A stretch of DNA of 64,000 nucleotides from Paenibacillus wulumuqiensis (GTDB lineage Bacteria > Bacillota > Bacilli > Paenibacillales > Paenibacillaceae), in contig NZ_LAQP01000015.1 in the NCBI RefSeq assembly GCF_000971965.1, forward strand, positions 1-64,000, written 5' to 3'. A program made the translations under genes and the position numbers. Position 1 is the stretch's first letter; every line of letters starts with the position of its first letter. Positions 18,305 through 28,996 of this stretch are shown here, one piece after another. The notes under the pieces are model-generated. The model did no database searches. It worked only from the letters and a program-made list of their open reading frames with translations, and was not told where the DNA came from.

Positions 18305-19681
18305 TCACCAGCCCTTTTCAGAATCGGATTGATGCAAAAGAGTCGCTCTTACATCTGAAATTAAATACAGTGTTCCGGTAACGACCCCAAGATCTTCCCG
18401 TTCTGTGCGTGACTTCAGCAGCTCCAATGCCTGCTTCCAGTCACTTTCCACTATAATCTCAACTTCCGTTTTGTTCATGTCATGTTGTAGTTGACGGACA
18501 AGCTCGTACAATTTGTCCGCATCCATTTTACGTCTAAAATCCGGTTCGGTCAGAATCAATGTGTCCGCAATGGACAGCAGATGACGGAATACCGGTTCAT
18601 GCTGCTTGTTCTCCAGCATGCCTGCCAGCATATGAAGTTTGTTGTACGTATACGTCTGCGGAATGCTCTTCACGAGTGAAGCGGCTCCCTCCGGATTATG
18701 CGCGCCATCCAGTACAATCGGCGGGTGATCCGACACCTTTTCCAGGCGTCCTGCCCAGAATGTATGACGGAACCCGGACAGCAGCGGCTCATCATCCAGC
18801 ACAAAGGCCATATACTGACGCAGCACTTCCAGCGTCATCATGGCAAGGCCGGCGTTGGCACACTGATGCTCGCCCTGCATACCGATCTGAATATCCATTT
18901 CACGGAAAGGTCCCTTGAAATGAAAAGACTGGCTGTCCTCGTCTCCGCTCAGACGTTCTGCCGTATAATCCCGGCCTGCCAAATACATGGTTGTACGACA
19001 CTGCTCCGCTTTGCGGGCAAGTACTTCGATTACTTCCGGTTGATCGACACTGGTCACTACCGGCACGCCGGGCTTGATAATGCCTGCCTTTTCGCCGGCG
19101 ATCTGCTCTAGTGTATCTCCCAGAATATCCGTATGATCATAACCCACATTCGTGATCACCGACACAATCGGATGCACGATATTGGTCACATCCATCCGTC
19201 CTCCAAGACCGGTCTCCCATACGACAACATCGGGATAGCACTCTTCGGCGTAATACACAATAGCCAGTGCGGTCGATACTTCGAACATGGTGGGAGAACC
19301 CAGTTCGGTCGCTGCCATCTCCGCGACGAGCGGATACAGACGATTGGCGACACGAAGCAGCGTCTCTTCGGGGATATCCTGACCATTATATTGAAAACGG
19401 TTGGTGAACTTGGTGATATACGGCGAAGTAAATGTACCTACATCATAACCCGATTCAATCAATACCCGCGTCAGAAAGGCACAGGTACTGCCTTTGCCGT
19501 TGGTGCCTGCCACATGAATGAACTTCAGCCTGCGGTGCGGATTGCCGAGCAGCTGCATCAGCTGCTCGATCCGCTCCAATCCCGGACGAATGCCAAAAGG
19601 AATCAGATTATTAATCCACTCCACAGCCTGTTCGTACGTATGTAGAGGGGCTGGCTGCCCCTCCCCAGTTTCGTATTCCAT
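18305..19681 (-). CDS. folC: Folylpolyglutamate synthase / dihydrofolate synthase
   Basis: Adds glutamate to folates. About 458 residues with the P-loop GTNGKGSTCAFL near residue 58, TSPYITKFTNRFQYNG, and VVWETGLGGRMDVTN. A GTG start 9 nt upstream is possible, but AAGGTG is better placed as the SD for the ATG at 19681. It follows valS by 10 nt, the same order as in B. subtilis. Confidence 0.95.
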   Translation of the reverse strand: MEYETGEGQPAPLHTYEQAVEWINNLIPFGIRPGLERIEQLMQLLGNPHRRLKFIHVAGTNGKGSTCAFLTRVLIESGYDVGTFTSPYITKFTNRFQYNGQDIPEETLLRVANRLYPLVAEMAATELGSPTMFEVSTALAIVYYAEECYPDVVVWETGLGGRMDVTNIVHPIVSVITNVGYDHTDILGDTLEQIAGEKAGIIKPGVPVVTSVDQPEVIEVLARKAEQCRTTMYLAGRDYTAERLSGDEDSQSFHFKGPFREMDIQIGMQGEHQCANAGLAMMTLEVLRQYMAFVLDDEPLLSGFRHTFWAGRLEKVSDHPPIVLDGAHNPEGAASLVKSIPQTYTYNKLHMLAGMLENKQHEPVFRHLLSIADTLILTEPDFRRKMDADKLYELVRQLQHDMNKTEVEIIVESDWKQALELLKSRTEREDLGVVTGTLYLISDVRATLLHQSDSEKGW

Positions 19682-19691
19682 AACGTTCACC

Positions 19692-22361
19692 TTAACCTTT
19701 CAGTTCGGCAATACGGGCAAGAACCTTGTCGCGTTTGTCGGAATAATCAGCCTGTTTGGCACGTTCTTCCTCGATCACTTTCGCCGGTGCTTTGGATACG
19801 AAGCCCTGGTTGGACAGCTTCTTCTCCACACGTTCCACTTCGGAGTTGAGCGTAGCCATTTCTTTTTCCAGACGGGCAATTTCCTGGCTGATATCGAGCA
19901 GTCCTGCCAGCGGAAGGTACAGTTCCGCACCGGTTACGACAGCGGACATCGCCTTGTCCGGCGCATTCAGTTCCAGACCTGCCTGATACTCGGAAGTATT
20001 ACAGAAGCGCTGGATATAATGGGCATTGGATTCGATGATATCGAGGGACTGCTGATCATTGGCTTTAACGAGCAGTTCGATTTTTTTGCTCATCGGTACG
20101 TTTACTTCCGCACGGATATTACGTACGGAGCGGATCATATCGATCAGCAGGCTCATCTCTTCTTCAGCTGCTTTATTTTCCAGTGCAGGATCGAATTCCG
20201 GCCACGCCGCCAGTGTAATGGTCTGTCCTTCATGCGGCAGATGCTGCCAGATCTCTTCGGAAATGAACGGCATAAACGGATGAATCATCCGCATCGTGCG
20301 ATCCAGTACATACGCGAGTACGGATTGGGTCGTCTTCTTGGCAGCTGCATCTTCTCCATACAGGGACAGCTTGGCGATCTCGATATACCAGTCACACAGA
20401 TCATCCCAGATAAAGTTGTACAGCAAGCGTCCGGTTTCCCCGAATTCATAGGAATCGATCAGGCGTGTAATATCGCGCGCCGTTTCGTTCATGCGATGCA
20501 GAATCCAGCGGTCCGCCGTGCTCAGTTGGCCGGTCAGATCGATATCTTCAAAAGTGAATCCTTCCATGTTCATCAGTGCAAAACGGGAAGCATTCCAGAT
20601 TTTATTGGCAAAGTTGCGGGACTGCTCTACGCGCTCCCAGCGGAAACGTAAATCCTGACCCGGCGTACTGCCGGTAGAGATCATGTAACGCATCGCGTCC
20701 GCGCCATATTGTTCGATAACTTCAAGCGGGTCAACCCCGTTGCCGAGCGATTTGGACATTTTCTGCCCATCCGACGCACGTACGAGACCATGCATCAGCA
20801 CATCCTTGAACGGAATCTGATCGGTAAACTCAATCGCTGTGAAGATCATGCGCGCTACCCAGAAATAGATAATGTCATAGCCGGTTACGAGCAGATCAGT
20901 TGGATAATAGCGTTTGAGATCTTCTGTCTCATCCGGCCAGCCGAGTGTGGAGAACGGCCACAGCGCCGAACTGAACCAGGTATCCAGTACATCTTCATCC
21001 TGACGCAGCGTTTTGCCCGCATGCTCAGGCAGATTGCTTGGATCTTCGGCGGATACGATAATCTCGCCTGTCTCTTCGCAGTACCAGGCCGGGATGCGAT
21101 GACCCCACCACAGCTGGCGGGAAATACACCAGTCACGTACATTTTCGATCCAGTTCAGGTATGTTTTCTCAAAACGGTCCGGTACAAAATTCGTACCTTT
21201 GCCATTACGCTGTGCTTCGATGGCTGCATCAGCCAGCGGCTTCATTTTAACGAACCACTGGGTAGACAGATACGGCTCAACTACAGCTCCGGAGCGCTCA
21301 CTGTGTCCTACCTGATGAACATGATCCTCAATACGAATCAGTACACCGGCATCCTGCAGATCCTTGACGATCTGTTTGCGTGCATCACTGCGGTCCATGC
21401 CCTGGTATTTGTCGGCATTTTCATTCATAATGCCGCCTTCGTCCATCACTACGATCTGCGGCAGATCATGGCGCTGACCCATTTCAAAGTCATTCGGATC
21501 ATGGGCAGGTGTGATTTTCACGGCACCACTGCCGAATTCACGGTCTACATAATCGTCTGCTATTACCGGGATTTCACGGCCGATGATTGGCAGTACGAGC
21601 ATTTTGCCGATCATATCTTTGTAGCGTTCGTCTTTGGGATGAACAGCTACTGCAGTATCACCCAGCATGGTTTCCGGACGGGTTGTGGCTACAGTGATCG
21701 AGCCGCTTCCATCCTTCAGCGGATACTCCAGATGATACAGATGACCGTTTACTTCTTTGTATTCCACTTCGATATCGGACAGGGCCGTACGTGCCTGAGG
21801 GTCCCAGTTGATGATGCGTTTTCCGCGATAGATCAGGTCTTTTTCATACAATTTTACGAATACCTGGCGTACTGCCTTGGACAGCCCTTCATCCAGGGTA
21901 AAACGCTCGCGGGAGTAATCGAGAGAGAAGCCCATTTTGGCCCACTGCTCGTGAATGGTCTGTGCGTATTTGTCTTTCCATTCCCACACTTTCTCCACGA
22001 ACTTCTCGCGTCCCAGATCATGACGGGTAATGCCTTCGGCGCGCAGATTCTGCTCTACCTTGGTCTGGGTAGCAATACCGGCATGGTCGGAACCCGGCAG
22101 CCAGAGTGCATCATATCCCTGCATCCGTTTGGTACGAATCATAATATCCTGCAGGGTAAAGTCGAGCGCATGGCCGATATGCAGCATACCGGTTACGTTC
22201 GGCGGTGGAATAACAATCGTATATGGCTGTGCATCCGGACGCTGGCCTGCACGGAAGAAATCATTTTCCATCCAGTAGTCATACCATTTGCGCTCGGCGG
22301 ATTTGGGGTCATACGTTGTCGGCATGGATGTTGCTGCCGGATTAGTGTTTGGTTCTGTCAT
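19692..22361 (-). CDS. valS: Valyl-tRNA synthetase
   Basis: Class I synthetase charging tRNA-Val. The 889 residues have HIGH (61-64), the editing domain in the middle, KMSKS near residue 533, an anticodon-binding domain, and a C-terminal coiled-coil arm rich in E, K and R. The start at 22361 has GGAGGGATC upstream; an in-frame start 54 nt earlier lacks an SD and precedes the homologous region. Expression should depend on uncharged tRNA-Val through the T-box leader upstream. Confidence 0.97.
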   Translation of the reverse strand: MTEPNTNPAATSMPTTYDPKSAERKWYDYWMENDFFRAGQRPDAQPYTIVIPPPNVTGMLHIGHALDFTLQDIMIRTKRMQGYDALWLPGSDHAGIATQTKVEQNLRAEGITRHDLGREKFVEKVWEWKDKYAQTIHEQWAKMGFSLDYSRERFTLDEGLSKAVRQVFVKLYEKDLIYRGKRIINWDPQARTALSDIEVEYKEVNGHLYHLEYPLKDGSGSITVATTRPETMLGDTAVAVHPKDERYKDMIGKMLVLPIIGREIPVIADDYVDREFGSGAVKITPAHDPNDFEMGQRHDLPQIVVMDEGGIMNENADKYQGMDRSDARKQIVKDLQDAGVLIRIEDHVHQVGHSERSGAVVEPYLSTQWFVKMKPLADAAIEAQRNGKGTNFVPDRFEKTYLNWIENVRDWCISRQLWWGHRIPAWYCEETGEIIVSAEDPSNLPEHAGKTLRQDEDVLDTWFSSALWPFSTLGWPDETEDLKRYYPTDLLVTGYDIIYFWVARMIFTAIEFTDQIPFKDVLMHGLVRASDGQKMSKSLGNGVDPLEVIEQYGADAMRYMISTGSTPGQDLRFRWERVEQSRNFANKIWNASRFALMNMEGFTFEDIDLTGQLSTADRWILHRMNETARDITRLIDSYEFGETGRLLYNFIWDDLCDWYIEIAKLSLYGEDAAAKKTTQSVLAYVLDRTMRMIHPFMPFISEEIWQHLPHEGQTITLAAWPEFDPALENKAAEEEMSLLIDMIRSVRNIRAEVNVPMSKKIELLVKANDQQSLDIIESNAHYIQRFCNTSEYQAGLELNAPDKAMSAVVTGAELYLPLAGLLDISQEIARLEKEMATLNSEVERVEKKLSNQGFVSKAPAKVIEEERAKQADYSDKRDKVLARIAELKG

Positions 22362-22505
22362 ACAGATCCCTCCATCATTATCATATAAGTAAAAGTGTAC
22401 ACCTGATGCATGCACGGGACAGCAGATGCCATGAATACCCGTTTCTGCGTATTAAACCGTGTATGATCGTTGTTCGGTAGTTATTATCCACCAGTAAGGC
22501 CAGAC

Positions 22506-22542
22506 CAACAAAAAAAGCCCTTCGTCTCAAAGGACGAAAGGC
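22506..22542 (-). terminator. T-box-regulated terminator hairpin
   Basis: A GC-rich hairpin (left arm near 22516-22525, right arm near 22532-22541) is followed on the minus strand by seven T. It sits directly after the T-box sequence and would be replaced by the antiterminator when uncharged tRNA binds. Confidence 0.85.
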
Positions 22543-22815
22543 CTGGCTCTCGTGGTACCACCTTTGTTTCGCTACCTGTACTTCCTTGCGATTATATTGA
22601 AAATACGCATCAGATAACGACACTCTAAGACAGATAACGGCTGCTACCGGTCCATTCTATACCTGTTACTGCTGCCGATCTCGGGGATCGGACAAGCCTG
22701 GTCTCAAATGAACAACTCCCGGACGACTTCGACGTATCGCATCCTACAGAACCTCTCAGCGCAGCAGTTCCGCTCTCTAAAGGCCGATCATGTCTACTAT
22801 TTCCGTTCACAGTTT
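22506..22815 (-). ncRNA. T-box riboswitch leader of valS
   Basis: The minus strand holds the conserved T-box AAGGTGGTACCACGAGAG at about 22548-22565, just before a terminator. An upstream stem I region of about 200 nt contains AGAGAGCGG and CTGAGAGG segments. GTC (valine) occurs at 22725-22727 in GAAGTCGTCC, a plausible specifier, but the stem I fold was not computed. The T-box call is firm; the specifier is tentative. It controls valS, folC and murC. Confidence 0.9.
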
Positions 22816-22836
22816 TTGAACTAATTTTCACTCAAC

Positions 22837-22865
22837 ATCATAACTTGTAGACGTGGCAAAGTCAA
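22837..22865 (-). promoter_or_regulatory. Promoter of valS-folC-murC
   Basis: Minus strand -35 TTGACT (22860-22865), 17-nt spacer, -10 TATGAT (22837-22842). The -35 immediately follows the T-tract of the upstream gene's terminator. Confidence 0.85.
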
Positions 22866-22907
22866 TAAAAAAGCTGACATCCAGCGTATGCCTGCCGAAT
22901 GCCAGCC
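22866..22907 (-). terminator. Terminator of the hem operon
   Basis: On the minus strand GCTGGCAT (22899-22906) pairs with ATGTCAGC (22873-22880) with one G-U pair, followed by a run of six T. It closes the operon ending with the pseudouridine synthase gene. Confidence 0.7.
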
Positions 22908-22960
22908 TGTCTGTATTTACTTTAAATCAAAAGCAGCCCGCCTGTAACTGCAAGGCGTCA

Positions 22961-23938
22961 TTACTCCTGTCCAATCAGCTTGAGGCTCTCAGCCAGCTGC
23001 AGCATATCCGATGGCCAGGGATCATCCACGACCGTCTCTTCACCCGTCCACGGATGGACAAAAGCAAGCTGTTCGCCATGCAGTGCCTGGCGATCCAGCA
23101 GATCGCTACGACCACCATATAATGCGTCACCGATCAGCGGATGCCCCATATAGCTCATATGGACACGGATCTGATGCGTCCGTCCGGTCTCCAGCTTCAG
23201 CTTGACCAGACTGGCGGCTTTGGTACCAGCTACCTTTTCCACAAAAGTAACGGCAGATTGTCCACCCGGTGATACCCGGCGGCGCTGCTTGTGATGACGG
23301 TCCTTGCCAATCGGTTCATCGATTATTGTCAGCTGATCACTGACATTGCCCTGCACGAGTGCAGCGTAACGTCTGTCGATGAGCTTCTCCCGCATCTGCT
23401 CATCCATCAGGGAAAGGGCAAATTCGTTCTTGGCGTACAGTACCGGTCCGGTCGTGTCCTCATCCAGACGATGGACATGGCGTACGGCACAATCCTGGCC
23501 GGTACTCTCATAATGCGCAGCTACAGCATGGGCCAGCGTCACCCGTGTATCCTGCTGATCCGCAGGGTGTACAGCCATACCGGCCGGCTTGTGCACCACC
23601 AGGATGTAATCATCTTCATACAGAACTTCCACCGGATGATCATAACGCGGCTCAAATCCGTACTCGGCTGCCGGGAACAAACGCAGTCTGATGCGGTCGC
23701 CGGTTATTTTGATTTCTCCTTTGGAATGAAGCCTGCCCAGCAGTTTGACCGGGAAAGACTGGCTTTCCAGCCACTGCATCATCCGGGTATGACGCTGCTC
23801 GGTCTGCTGCAGATCAAGCTCACGGCCGGGCATGAGCTCCAGCCATTCACCGCGGCGCTCCGCAGCGGCTCGAATCGATTTGAAAGAAGGATTCCCGGTA
23901 TTGGAACCATTGTGGTCGTCCATGGCAGGTGTCATCAT
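22961..23938 (-). CDS. RluA-family pseudouridine synthase
   Basis: Isomerises uridine in rRNA or tRNA. The 325 residues contain the catalytic HRLDEDTTG (156-164; D159) and RTHQIRVHMSYMGHPLIGD near the C-terminus. The exact target (RluD, RluC or YtzG-like) cannot be told from sequence alone. Its start overlaps the hemL stop by 1 nt, so it is co-translated as the last gene of the tetrapyrrole operon, an unusual partner for heme genes. Confidence 0.9.
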   Translation of the reverse strand: MMTPAMDDHNGSNTGNPSFKSIRAAAERRGEWLELMPGRELDLQQTEQRHTRMMQWLESQSFPVKLLGRLHSKGEIKITGDRIRLRLFPAAEYGFEPRYDHPVEVLYEDDYILVVHKPAGMAVHPADQQDTRVTLAHAVAAHYESTGQDCAVRHVHRLDEDTTGPVLYAKNEFALSLMDEQMREKLIDRRYAALVQGNVSDQLTIIDEPIGKDRHHKQRRRVSPGGQSAVTFVEKVAGTKAASLVKLKLETGRTHQIRVHMSYMGHPLIGDALYGGRSDLLDRQALHGEQLAFVHPWTGEETVVDDPWPSDMLQLAESLKLIGQE

Positions 23939-25239
23939 TATAGCGACTTCATGACATCGCGGTGAACTGCGATCGTCTGCTCGATATCCTCATCGCTGTG
24001 CACACCGGATACGAACATGCCTTCAAATGGAGACGGTGCCACGCTGATGCCACGATCCAGCATCGCGCCAAAATAGCGTTTGAACATATCCATATCGCTC
24101 ACTTTGGCGGTATCGTAATTGGTTACCGGTCCTTCTGTGAGGAACGGACAGACCATGGAGCCGACACGGTTAATCGTCAGCGGAATGCCTGCCTCGCGAG
24201 CGTTGGCTTCGAATCCTTCCTGCAGACGGGCAGATATCTGCTCCAGACGCGCATACACTTCCGGCGTCAGCAGGCTCAGTGTCGTATAACCGGCTGTCAT
24301 CGCGAGTGGATTACCGCTGAGTGTACCTGCCTGATAAATAGGGCCTGTCGGCGCAATCTGCTCCATAATCTCGCGTTTGCCGCCATAAGCTCCAACCGGC
24401 AGACCGCCGCCAATTACTTTACCAAGGCAGGTCAGATCCGGAGTTACTCCATAACGTCCCTGGGCACAGTTCATATGCACGCGGAATCCGGTCATGACTT
24501 CATCAAAGATCAGCAGGCTGCCATACTGCGATGTCACTTCACGCAGACCTTCGAGGAATCCGGTTGCCGGAGGAACTACCCCCATATTGCCGGCTACCGG
24601 CTCAACGATAATACAGGCGATATCCTCGCCAAAACGTTCAAACGCCAGACGGACCGATTCCAGATCATTGTAAGGAACCGTCACCGTATTGGAAGCTACC
24701 GATTCCGGTACCCCCGGGCTATCCGGCAATCCCAGCGTAGCTACACCGGAACCGGCTTTGATCAGCAGGCTGTCGCCATGTCCATGGTAGGAGCCTTCAA
24801 ATTTCAGAATTTTATCGCGCTTGGTGTAGCCGCGTGCCAGACGGATCGCGCTCATCGTCGCTTCCGTGCCGGAGCTTACCATACGCACGATATCAATCGA
24901 CGGCACACGCTCGGCGACCAGCTTGGCCATACGCGTCTCAATCTCGGTCGGTGCGCCAAAGCTTGTGCCTTTTACCGTCGCTTCCTGCAGCGCACGAACG
25001 ACGTCCGGATGAGCATGTCCCATAATGAGCGGACCCCAGGAGCCGACATAATCGATAAATACATTGCCATCGATATCATACAGACGGGAGCCTTCTCCAC
25101 GATCCACATACACGGGCGTCAGACCTACCGTTTTAAAAGCGCGAACCGGACTGTTCACCCCGCCCGGAATATACTGTTTGGCTTCTTCAAAAGCTGTGCG
25201 CGAGCGTTCATCACGACGCACGGAGTTCATATTATTCAT
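23938..25239 (-). CDS. hemL: Glutamate-1-semialdehyde 2,1-aminomutase
   Basis: PLP enzyme forming 5-aminolevulinate from glutamate-1-semialdehyde. The 433 residues include [16 protein letters not shown] (122-137), [19 protein letters not shown] (245-253) and the PLP lysine K274 in [19 protein letters not shown] lies 8 nt upstream. Last heme-specific gene of the operon, as in B. subtilis hemAXCDBL. Confidence 0.96.
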   Translation of the reverse strand: MNNMNSVRRDERSRTAFEEAKQYIPGGVNSPVRAFKTVGLTPVYVDRGEGSRLYDIDGNVFIDYVGSWGPLIMGHAHPDVVRALQEATVKGTSFGAPTEIETRMAKLVAERVPSIDIVRMVSSGTEATMSAIRLARGYTKRDKILKFEGSYHGHGDSLLIKAGSGVATLGLPDSPGVPESVASNTVTVPYNDLESVRLAFERFGEDIACIIVEPVAGNMGVVPPATGFLEGLREVTSQYGSLLIFDEVMTGFRVHMNCAQGRYGVTPDLTCLGKVIGGGLPVGAYGGKREIMEQIAPTGPIYQAGTLSGNPLAMTAGYTTLSLLTPEVYARLEQISARLQEGFEANAREAGIPLTINRVGSMVCPFLTEGPVTNYDTAKVSDMDMFKRYFGAMLDRGISVAPSPFEGMFVSGVHSDEDIEQTIAVHRDVMKSL

Positions 25240-25348
25240 TGATCAAGCACCTCCATAAATGGTATCCAAATGATACAGACCTGGAGTACACCGGACAGAC
25301 CGATGCACCGCTTCAGACTGTATTCATTTTCCCTGTCCCGTATATTTA

Positions 25349-25383
25349 CCCGTCCTGTTCATGGGCAATCCCGAATGGACGGG
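25349..25383 (-). repeat. Intercistronic hairpin between hemB and hemL
   Basis: CCCGTCC (25349-25355) and GGACGGG (25377-25383) are exact arms around a 21-nt loop in the 157-bp gap between hemB and hemL. No T-tract follows, so RNA processing or stability is more likely than termination. Confidence 0.5.
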
Positions 25384-25396
25384 TGAAATCGTCATT

Positions 25397-26398
25397 CTAT
25401 TCTTCACGCAGCCAGCGTGCAACATCCTTGGAGAAATACGTAATGATCATATCTGCTCCGGCACGTTTGAAGCCCAGCATCATCTCGGTTACAATGCCGC
25501 GCTCGTCAATCCAGCCCTGCTGTGCGGCAGCTTTGACCATGGCATATTCACCACTGACATTATAAGCTACCAGCGGCAGATCAAAGTTCTCGCGCACCGC
25601 ACGCAGTACATCCATATATGCCAGTGACGGTTTGACCATCAGCATATCGGCGCCTTCCTGTACATCGCTCTCCGCTTCCCGCAGCGCTTCACGTACATTG
25701 GCCGGGTCCATCTGATACGATTTGCGGTCACCGAACTGCGGAGCCGACTGGGCAGCTTCACGGAATGGACCGTAGAATGCGGAAGCGTATTTCACCGCAT
25801 AGGACATAATCGGAATGTCCTGGAATCCCGCATCATCCAGAGCAGCGCGGATCGCATAGACGAATCCATCCATCATATTGGAAGGGGCAATAATATCCGC
25901 TCCTGCCTGTGCCTGGGAGACAGCCGTCTGAGCAAGCAGTACCAGCGACTCATCATTATCCACATCCGCATGGATATGACCGTCAATCTCATGACTGTGA
26001 ACTACACCGCAGTGTCCGTGGTCAGTAAATTCACACAGGCAGGTATCGGCAATGACAACCAGCTGTGGATAGTTTTCCTTGATATAACGGATCGCCTGCT
26101 GCACAATGCCCTGTTCCGAATAGGCACCGGTACCGACGCTGTCCTTGGTCTCAGGCACACCGAATACCATAACTGCCGGAATACCCAGCTCGACGATCTC
26201 CTGAATCTCTTCACCGATGCGGTCCATGGAGAAGTTGTATACACCCGGCATTGAAGAGATTTCCTGCTTCACATTGGTACCGTAGGTTACAAATACCGGC
26301 TGGATAAAGTCGGTTTTATGCAGACGGGTTTCGCGGACCATGCTGCGGATAGCAGCGGTTTTGCGCAGACGACGGTGACGTGTAAAAGCTTGACTCAT
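25397..26398 (-). CDS. hemB: Delta-aminolevulinic acid dehydratase (porphobilinogen synthase)
   Basis: Condenses two 5-aminolevulinates to porphobilinogen. The 333 residues show the zinc-type cysteine cluster C120, C122 and C130 ([13 protein letters not shown]), the Schiff-base lysine K203 ([17 protein letters not shown]) and a second active-site lysine in [11 protein letters not shown]. The cysteines mark it as a zinc-dependent enzyme. SD GAGAGGAAG precedes the ATG. Confidence 0.96.
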   Translation of the reverse strand: MSQAFTRHRRLRKTAAIRSMVRETRLHKTDFIQPVFVTYGTNVKQEISSMPGVYNFSMDRIGEEIQEIVELGIPAVMVFGVPETKDSVGTGAYSEQGIVQQAIRYIKENYPQLVVIADTCLCEFTDHGHCGVVHSHEIDGHIHADVDNDESLVLLAQTAVSQAQAGADIIAPSNMMDGFVYAIRAALDDAGFQDIPIMSYAVKYASAFYGPFREAAQSAPQFGDRKSYQMDPANVREALREAESDVQEGADMLMVKPSLAYMDVLRAVRENFDLPLVAYNVSGEYAMVKAAAQQGWIDERGIVTEMMLGFKRAGADMIITYFSKDVARWLREE

Positions 26399-26426
26399 GA
26401 TTATACTTCCTCTCTTGTTTATAAAA

Positions 26427-26456
26427 TAAAGCCGACCTGCTCAAGCGGTGGTCGGC
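26427..26456 (-). terminator. Candidate attenuator between cobA/hemD and hemB
   Basis: On the minus strand a 7-bp all-but-one-GC stem (26450-26456 with 26431-26437) with a 12-nt loop is followed by TTTATTTTAT. It looks like a weak intrinsic terminator inside the operon, placed to reduce read-through into hemB-hemL. Confidence 0.55.
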
Positions 26457-26477
26457 ATACGCTATGTCGATCATCAA

Positions 26478-28034
26478 TTATTGCGACTGAAGCGGGACAC
26501 TGCCCGCATTCCAGCGGCATAAAATATCAATTAATCCATCCAGTGTGGACTGCTCCGCCATCAAGCCTACAGACAAGCCTGCCTGTTCGGCAGTCAGTGC
26601 GGTCTGCGGTCCGATGCAGGCAATGACCGAATGCTGCAACGTCTCCACCGGATTGTCGAAGCCCATTTTGCGCATCGCTGCCAGCAGATTCGTAACGGTC
26701 GATGAGCTGGTAAAAGTAACCGCATGGATCGCCTGTTCTTCAAACAGCTTGCGCAGCTCGATATCGTCTTCGCCGGTCATGACCGTCTCGTACGTATCGA
26801 CTTCTGTCACATCCAGCTGCATCTGTCTCAGCGTATCCGGGAGCCAGGCGCGTGCCAGATCGCCGCGAGGCAGCAGAACACGTTGTCCGGCCTCCAGCTG
26901 GCCTTCCAGGCTCTCCAGCATGCCTTCAGCGTGGAATTTCTCTGGCAGGGCAACAGCCGTCAGACCGCGGCTGCGCAGAGCTCCCAGCGTAGCCGGACCT
27001 ACGGCTGCCAGGCGGGCATGATGCAGTGAACGAATATCCTGTTCCTGCTCTTCCAGATGACGGAAGAAGTACTCCACCCCATTCACACTCGTAAAGAACA
27101 CCCAGTCATACCGCTCCAGCTGTGAGAAAGCATGCGCAATCTGCTGGCGAGCCGGCTCCGAGGAAGGCATGACCGTCTCGATAACCGGGTATTCATAAGG
27201 CTCTCCGCCCAGTTCATCGATCCGGTCGACCAGTTCACTCGCCTGGCTGCGTGCACGTGTAACGAGAATTCGTTTGCCGAATAAAGGCAACCGTTCAGCC
27301 CACTGCATCCGCTCACGCTGATTCACCACTTCACCCACAACAATGACAGCCGGCGGTTTGAAATTGGCCTCTTCCACCTTGACTGCAATATCTTTGAGCG
27401 TGCCGACAAGCGTATCCTGCTCTGCCCGTGTTCCCCAGCGAACGAGGGCTACCGGTGTATCTTCTGGACGTCCATGACGGATCAGCTGTTCGCTGATATA
27501 GCCAATTTTGGCAACACCCATCATAAATACGAGTGTTCCCGTGGCGTTAGTTACCTTATCCCAGTGAATACTCTGATCCAGCTTATCCGGACTCTCGTGT
27601 CCGGTAATAATCGATACGGAAGAAGCATAATCCCGGTGCGTTACCGGAATGCCTGCATAAGCCGGAACAGCAATGGAAGAACTGATGCCCGGTACAATCT
27701 CGTACTCAATTCCATGCTGACGCAGTAGATCGGCTTCCTCGGCTACCCTGCCGAAGATCGTCGGGTCTCCGCCTTTTAGGCGCACGACCGTTTTGCCCTG
27801 CAGTGCCAGATCGACGAGCAGCTGGTTGATCTCTTCCTGCTTCATGGTATGACGATCAGGCAGCTTGCCTACATAGATCTTTTCCGCGCCCGGTTTGGCC
27901 TGCTTGAGCAGCCTCGGGCTTGCGAGTCGGTCATAGACGACCGCATCCGCCAAACCAATACATTCCCAGCCCCGAAGCGTAATCAGCTTTAGAGCTCCAG
28001 GACCTGCACCTACCAGATACACCTTGCCGGTCAT
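26478..28034 (-). CDS. cobA/hemD: Uroporphyrinogen-III C-methyltransferase / uroporphyrinogen-III synthase fusion
   Basis: Two enzymes in one 518-residue chain. Residues about 1-245 are an SAM-dependent methyltransferase (VYLVGAGPGALKLITLRG, RLKGGDPTIFGRVAEE, GIPVTHRDYA) making precorrin-2. Residues about 260-510 are HemD (KRILVTRARSQASELVDRI, VFFTSVNGVEYFF, TFTSSSTVTNLL), which closes uroporphyrinogen III. Such CobA-HemD fusions occur in several Firmicutes; B. subtilis has hemD alone here. The start at 28034 has GGGGG 9 nt upstream; an ATG at 28043 would overlap the SD. The product sits at the heme/siroheme branch point. Confidence 0.94.
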   Translation of the reverse strand: MTGKVYLVGAGPGALKLITLRGWECIGLADAVVYDRLASPRLLKQAKPGAEKIYVGKLPDRHTMKQEEINQLLVDLALQGKTVVRLKGGDPTIFGRVAEEADLLRQHGIEYEIVPGISSSIAVPAYAGIPVTHRDYASSVSIITGHESPDKLDQSIHWDKVTNATGTLVFMMGVAKIGYISEQLIRHGRPEDTPVALVRWGTRAEQDTLVGTLKDIAVKVEEANFKPPAVIVVGEVVNQRERMQWAERLPLFGKRILVTRARSQASELVDRIDELGGEPYEYPVIETVMPSSEPARQQIAHAFSQLERYDWVFFTSVNGVEYFFRHLEEQEQDIRSLHHARLAAVGPATLGALRSRGLTAVALPEKFHAEGMLESLEGQLEAGQRVLLPRGDLARAWLPDTLRQMQLDVTEVDTYETVMTGEDDIELRKLFEEQAIHAVTFTSSSTVTNLLAAMRKMGFDNPVETLQHSVIACIGPQTALTAEQAGLSVGLMAEQSTLDGLIDILCRWNAGSVPLQSQ

Positions 28035-28039
28035 TCTCT

Positions 28040-28996
28040 TCATCCCCCAACTTCTGCCAGAATCTTATCCGCTCCACGCAGAATCAACTGATCCGCCACT
28101 GCAAGCCCCAGCTCTACAGGATGAGTGCCCTGCAGCGTTTCTTTCAGTATTGTGCTGCCATCGGGTGAAGCTACCATCCCTGTTAATGACAATTGTATAA
28201 TGTTTTGGTCTGCTTGAGAATCCGATGTCAGCACACGAACCGCATAGGCACCAATCGGTACCTGACAACCGCCATTCAGCTTGGCGAGAAACGTACGCTC
28301 TGCGGCTACCGTAAAGGCGGTCAGCTCATCATTATAGAGGGAGAGCAGCTGCAGCATATGCTCATCATCTGCACGGCACTCGATGCCCAGCGCCCCCTGC
28401 CCTACAGCAGGAAGACATATATCGGCAGGCAAATAGGCACTAATCCTGTCGGACCAGCCCATTCGTTCCAATCCGGCTGCTGCCAGCATGATCGCATCAA
28501 ATCCTTCACTCTCCAGCTTGCGCAGCCGTGAATCGATATTGCCGCGAATGGATTCAATCTGCAGGTCAGGACGGTACGCCTTGAGTTGGCTCGCCCGGCG
28601 CAGACTGCTCGTACCCAGTTTGGCACCCAGCGGCAACTCATCCAATCCTCCACCATTACGGGTGATCAGACAGTCACGCGGGTCTACCCGCTTCGGAATG
28701 GCTCCATTGACCAGACCATCCGGCAATACAGACGGCATATCCTTCATACTGTGTACTGCCATATCGATCTCGCCATTCAGCAGAGCCTGTTCGATTTCTT
28801 TGACGAATAATCCTTTGCCGCCCACTTTGGAGAGGGTAACATCCAGAATCTGGTCACCCTTGGTAACGATTTTTTTGATCTCAAATTCGATTTCTATTCC
28901 ATGCTGTCTGCCCAGCTCTGTCAAAGCATCAATTACATGTCCTGTCTGGGTCAGTGCAAGCGCACTCTGCCGACTGCCTACGATTATTTTGCGCAT
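28040..28996 (-). CDS. hemC: Porphobilinogen deaminase (hydroxymethylbilane synthase)
   Basis: Polymerises four porphobilinogens. The 318 residues start [15 protein letters not shown], have [11 protein letters not shown] (78-88), [11 protein letters not shown] (151-161) and the dipyrromethane cofactor cysteine C244 in NGGCQVPIG. The start ATG overlaps the upstream stop (TAATG). Confidence 0.96.
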   Translation of the reverse strand: MRKIIVGSRQSALALTQTGHVIDALTELGRQHGIEIEFEIKKIVTKGDQILDVTLSKVGGKGLFVKEIEQALLNGEIDMAVHSMKDMPSVLPDGLVNGAIPKRVDPRDCLITRNGGGLDELPLGAKLGTSSLRRASQLKAYRPDLQIESIRGNIDSRLRKLESEGFDAIMLAAAGLERMGWSDRISAYLPADICLPAVGQGALGIECRADDEHMLQLLSLYNDELTAFTVAAERTFLAKLNGGCQVPIGAYAVRVLTSDSQADQNIIQLSLTGMVASPDGSTILKETLQGTHPVELGLAVADQLILRGADKILAEVGG

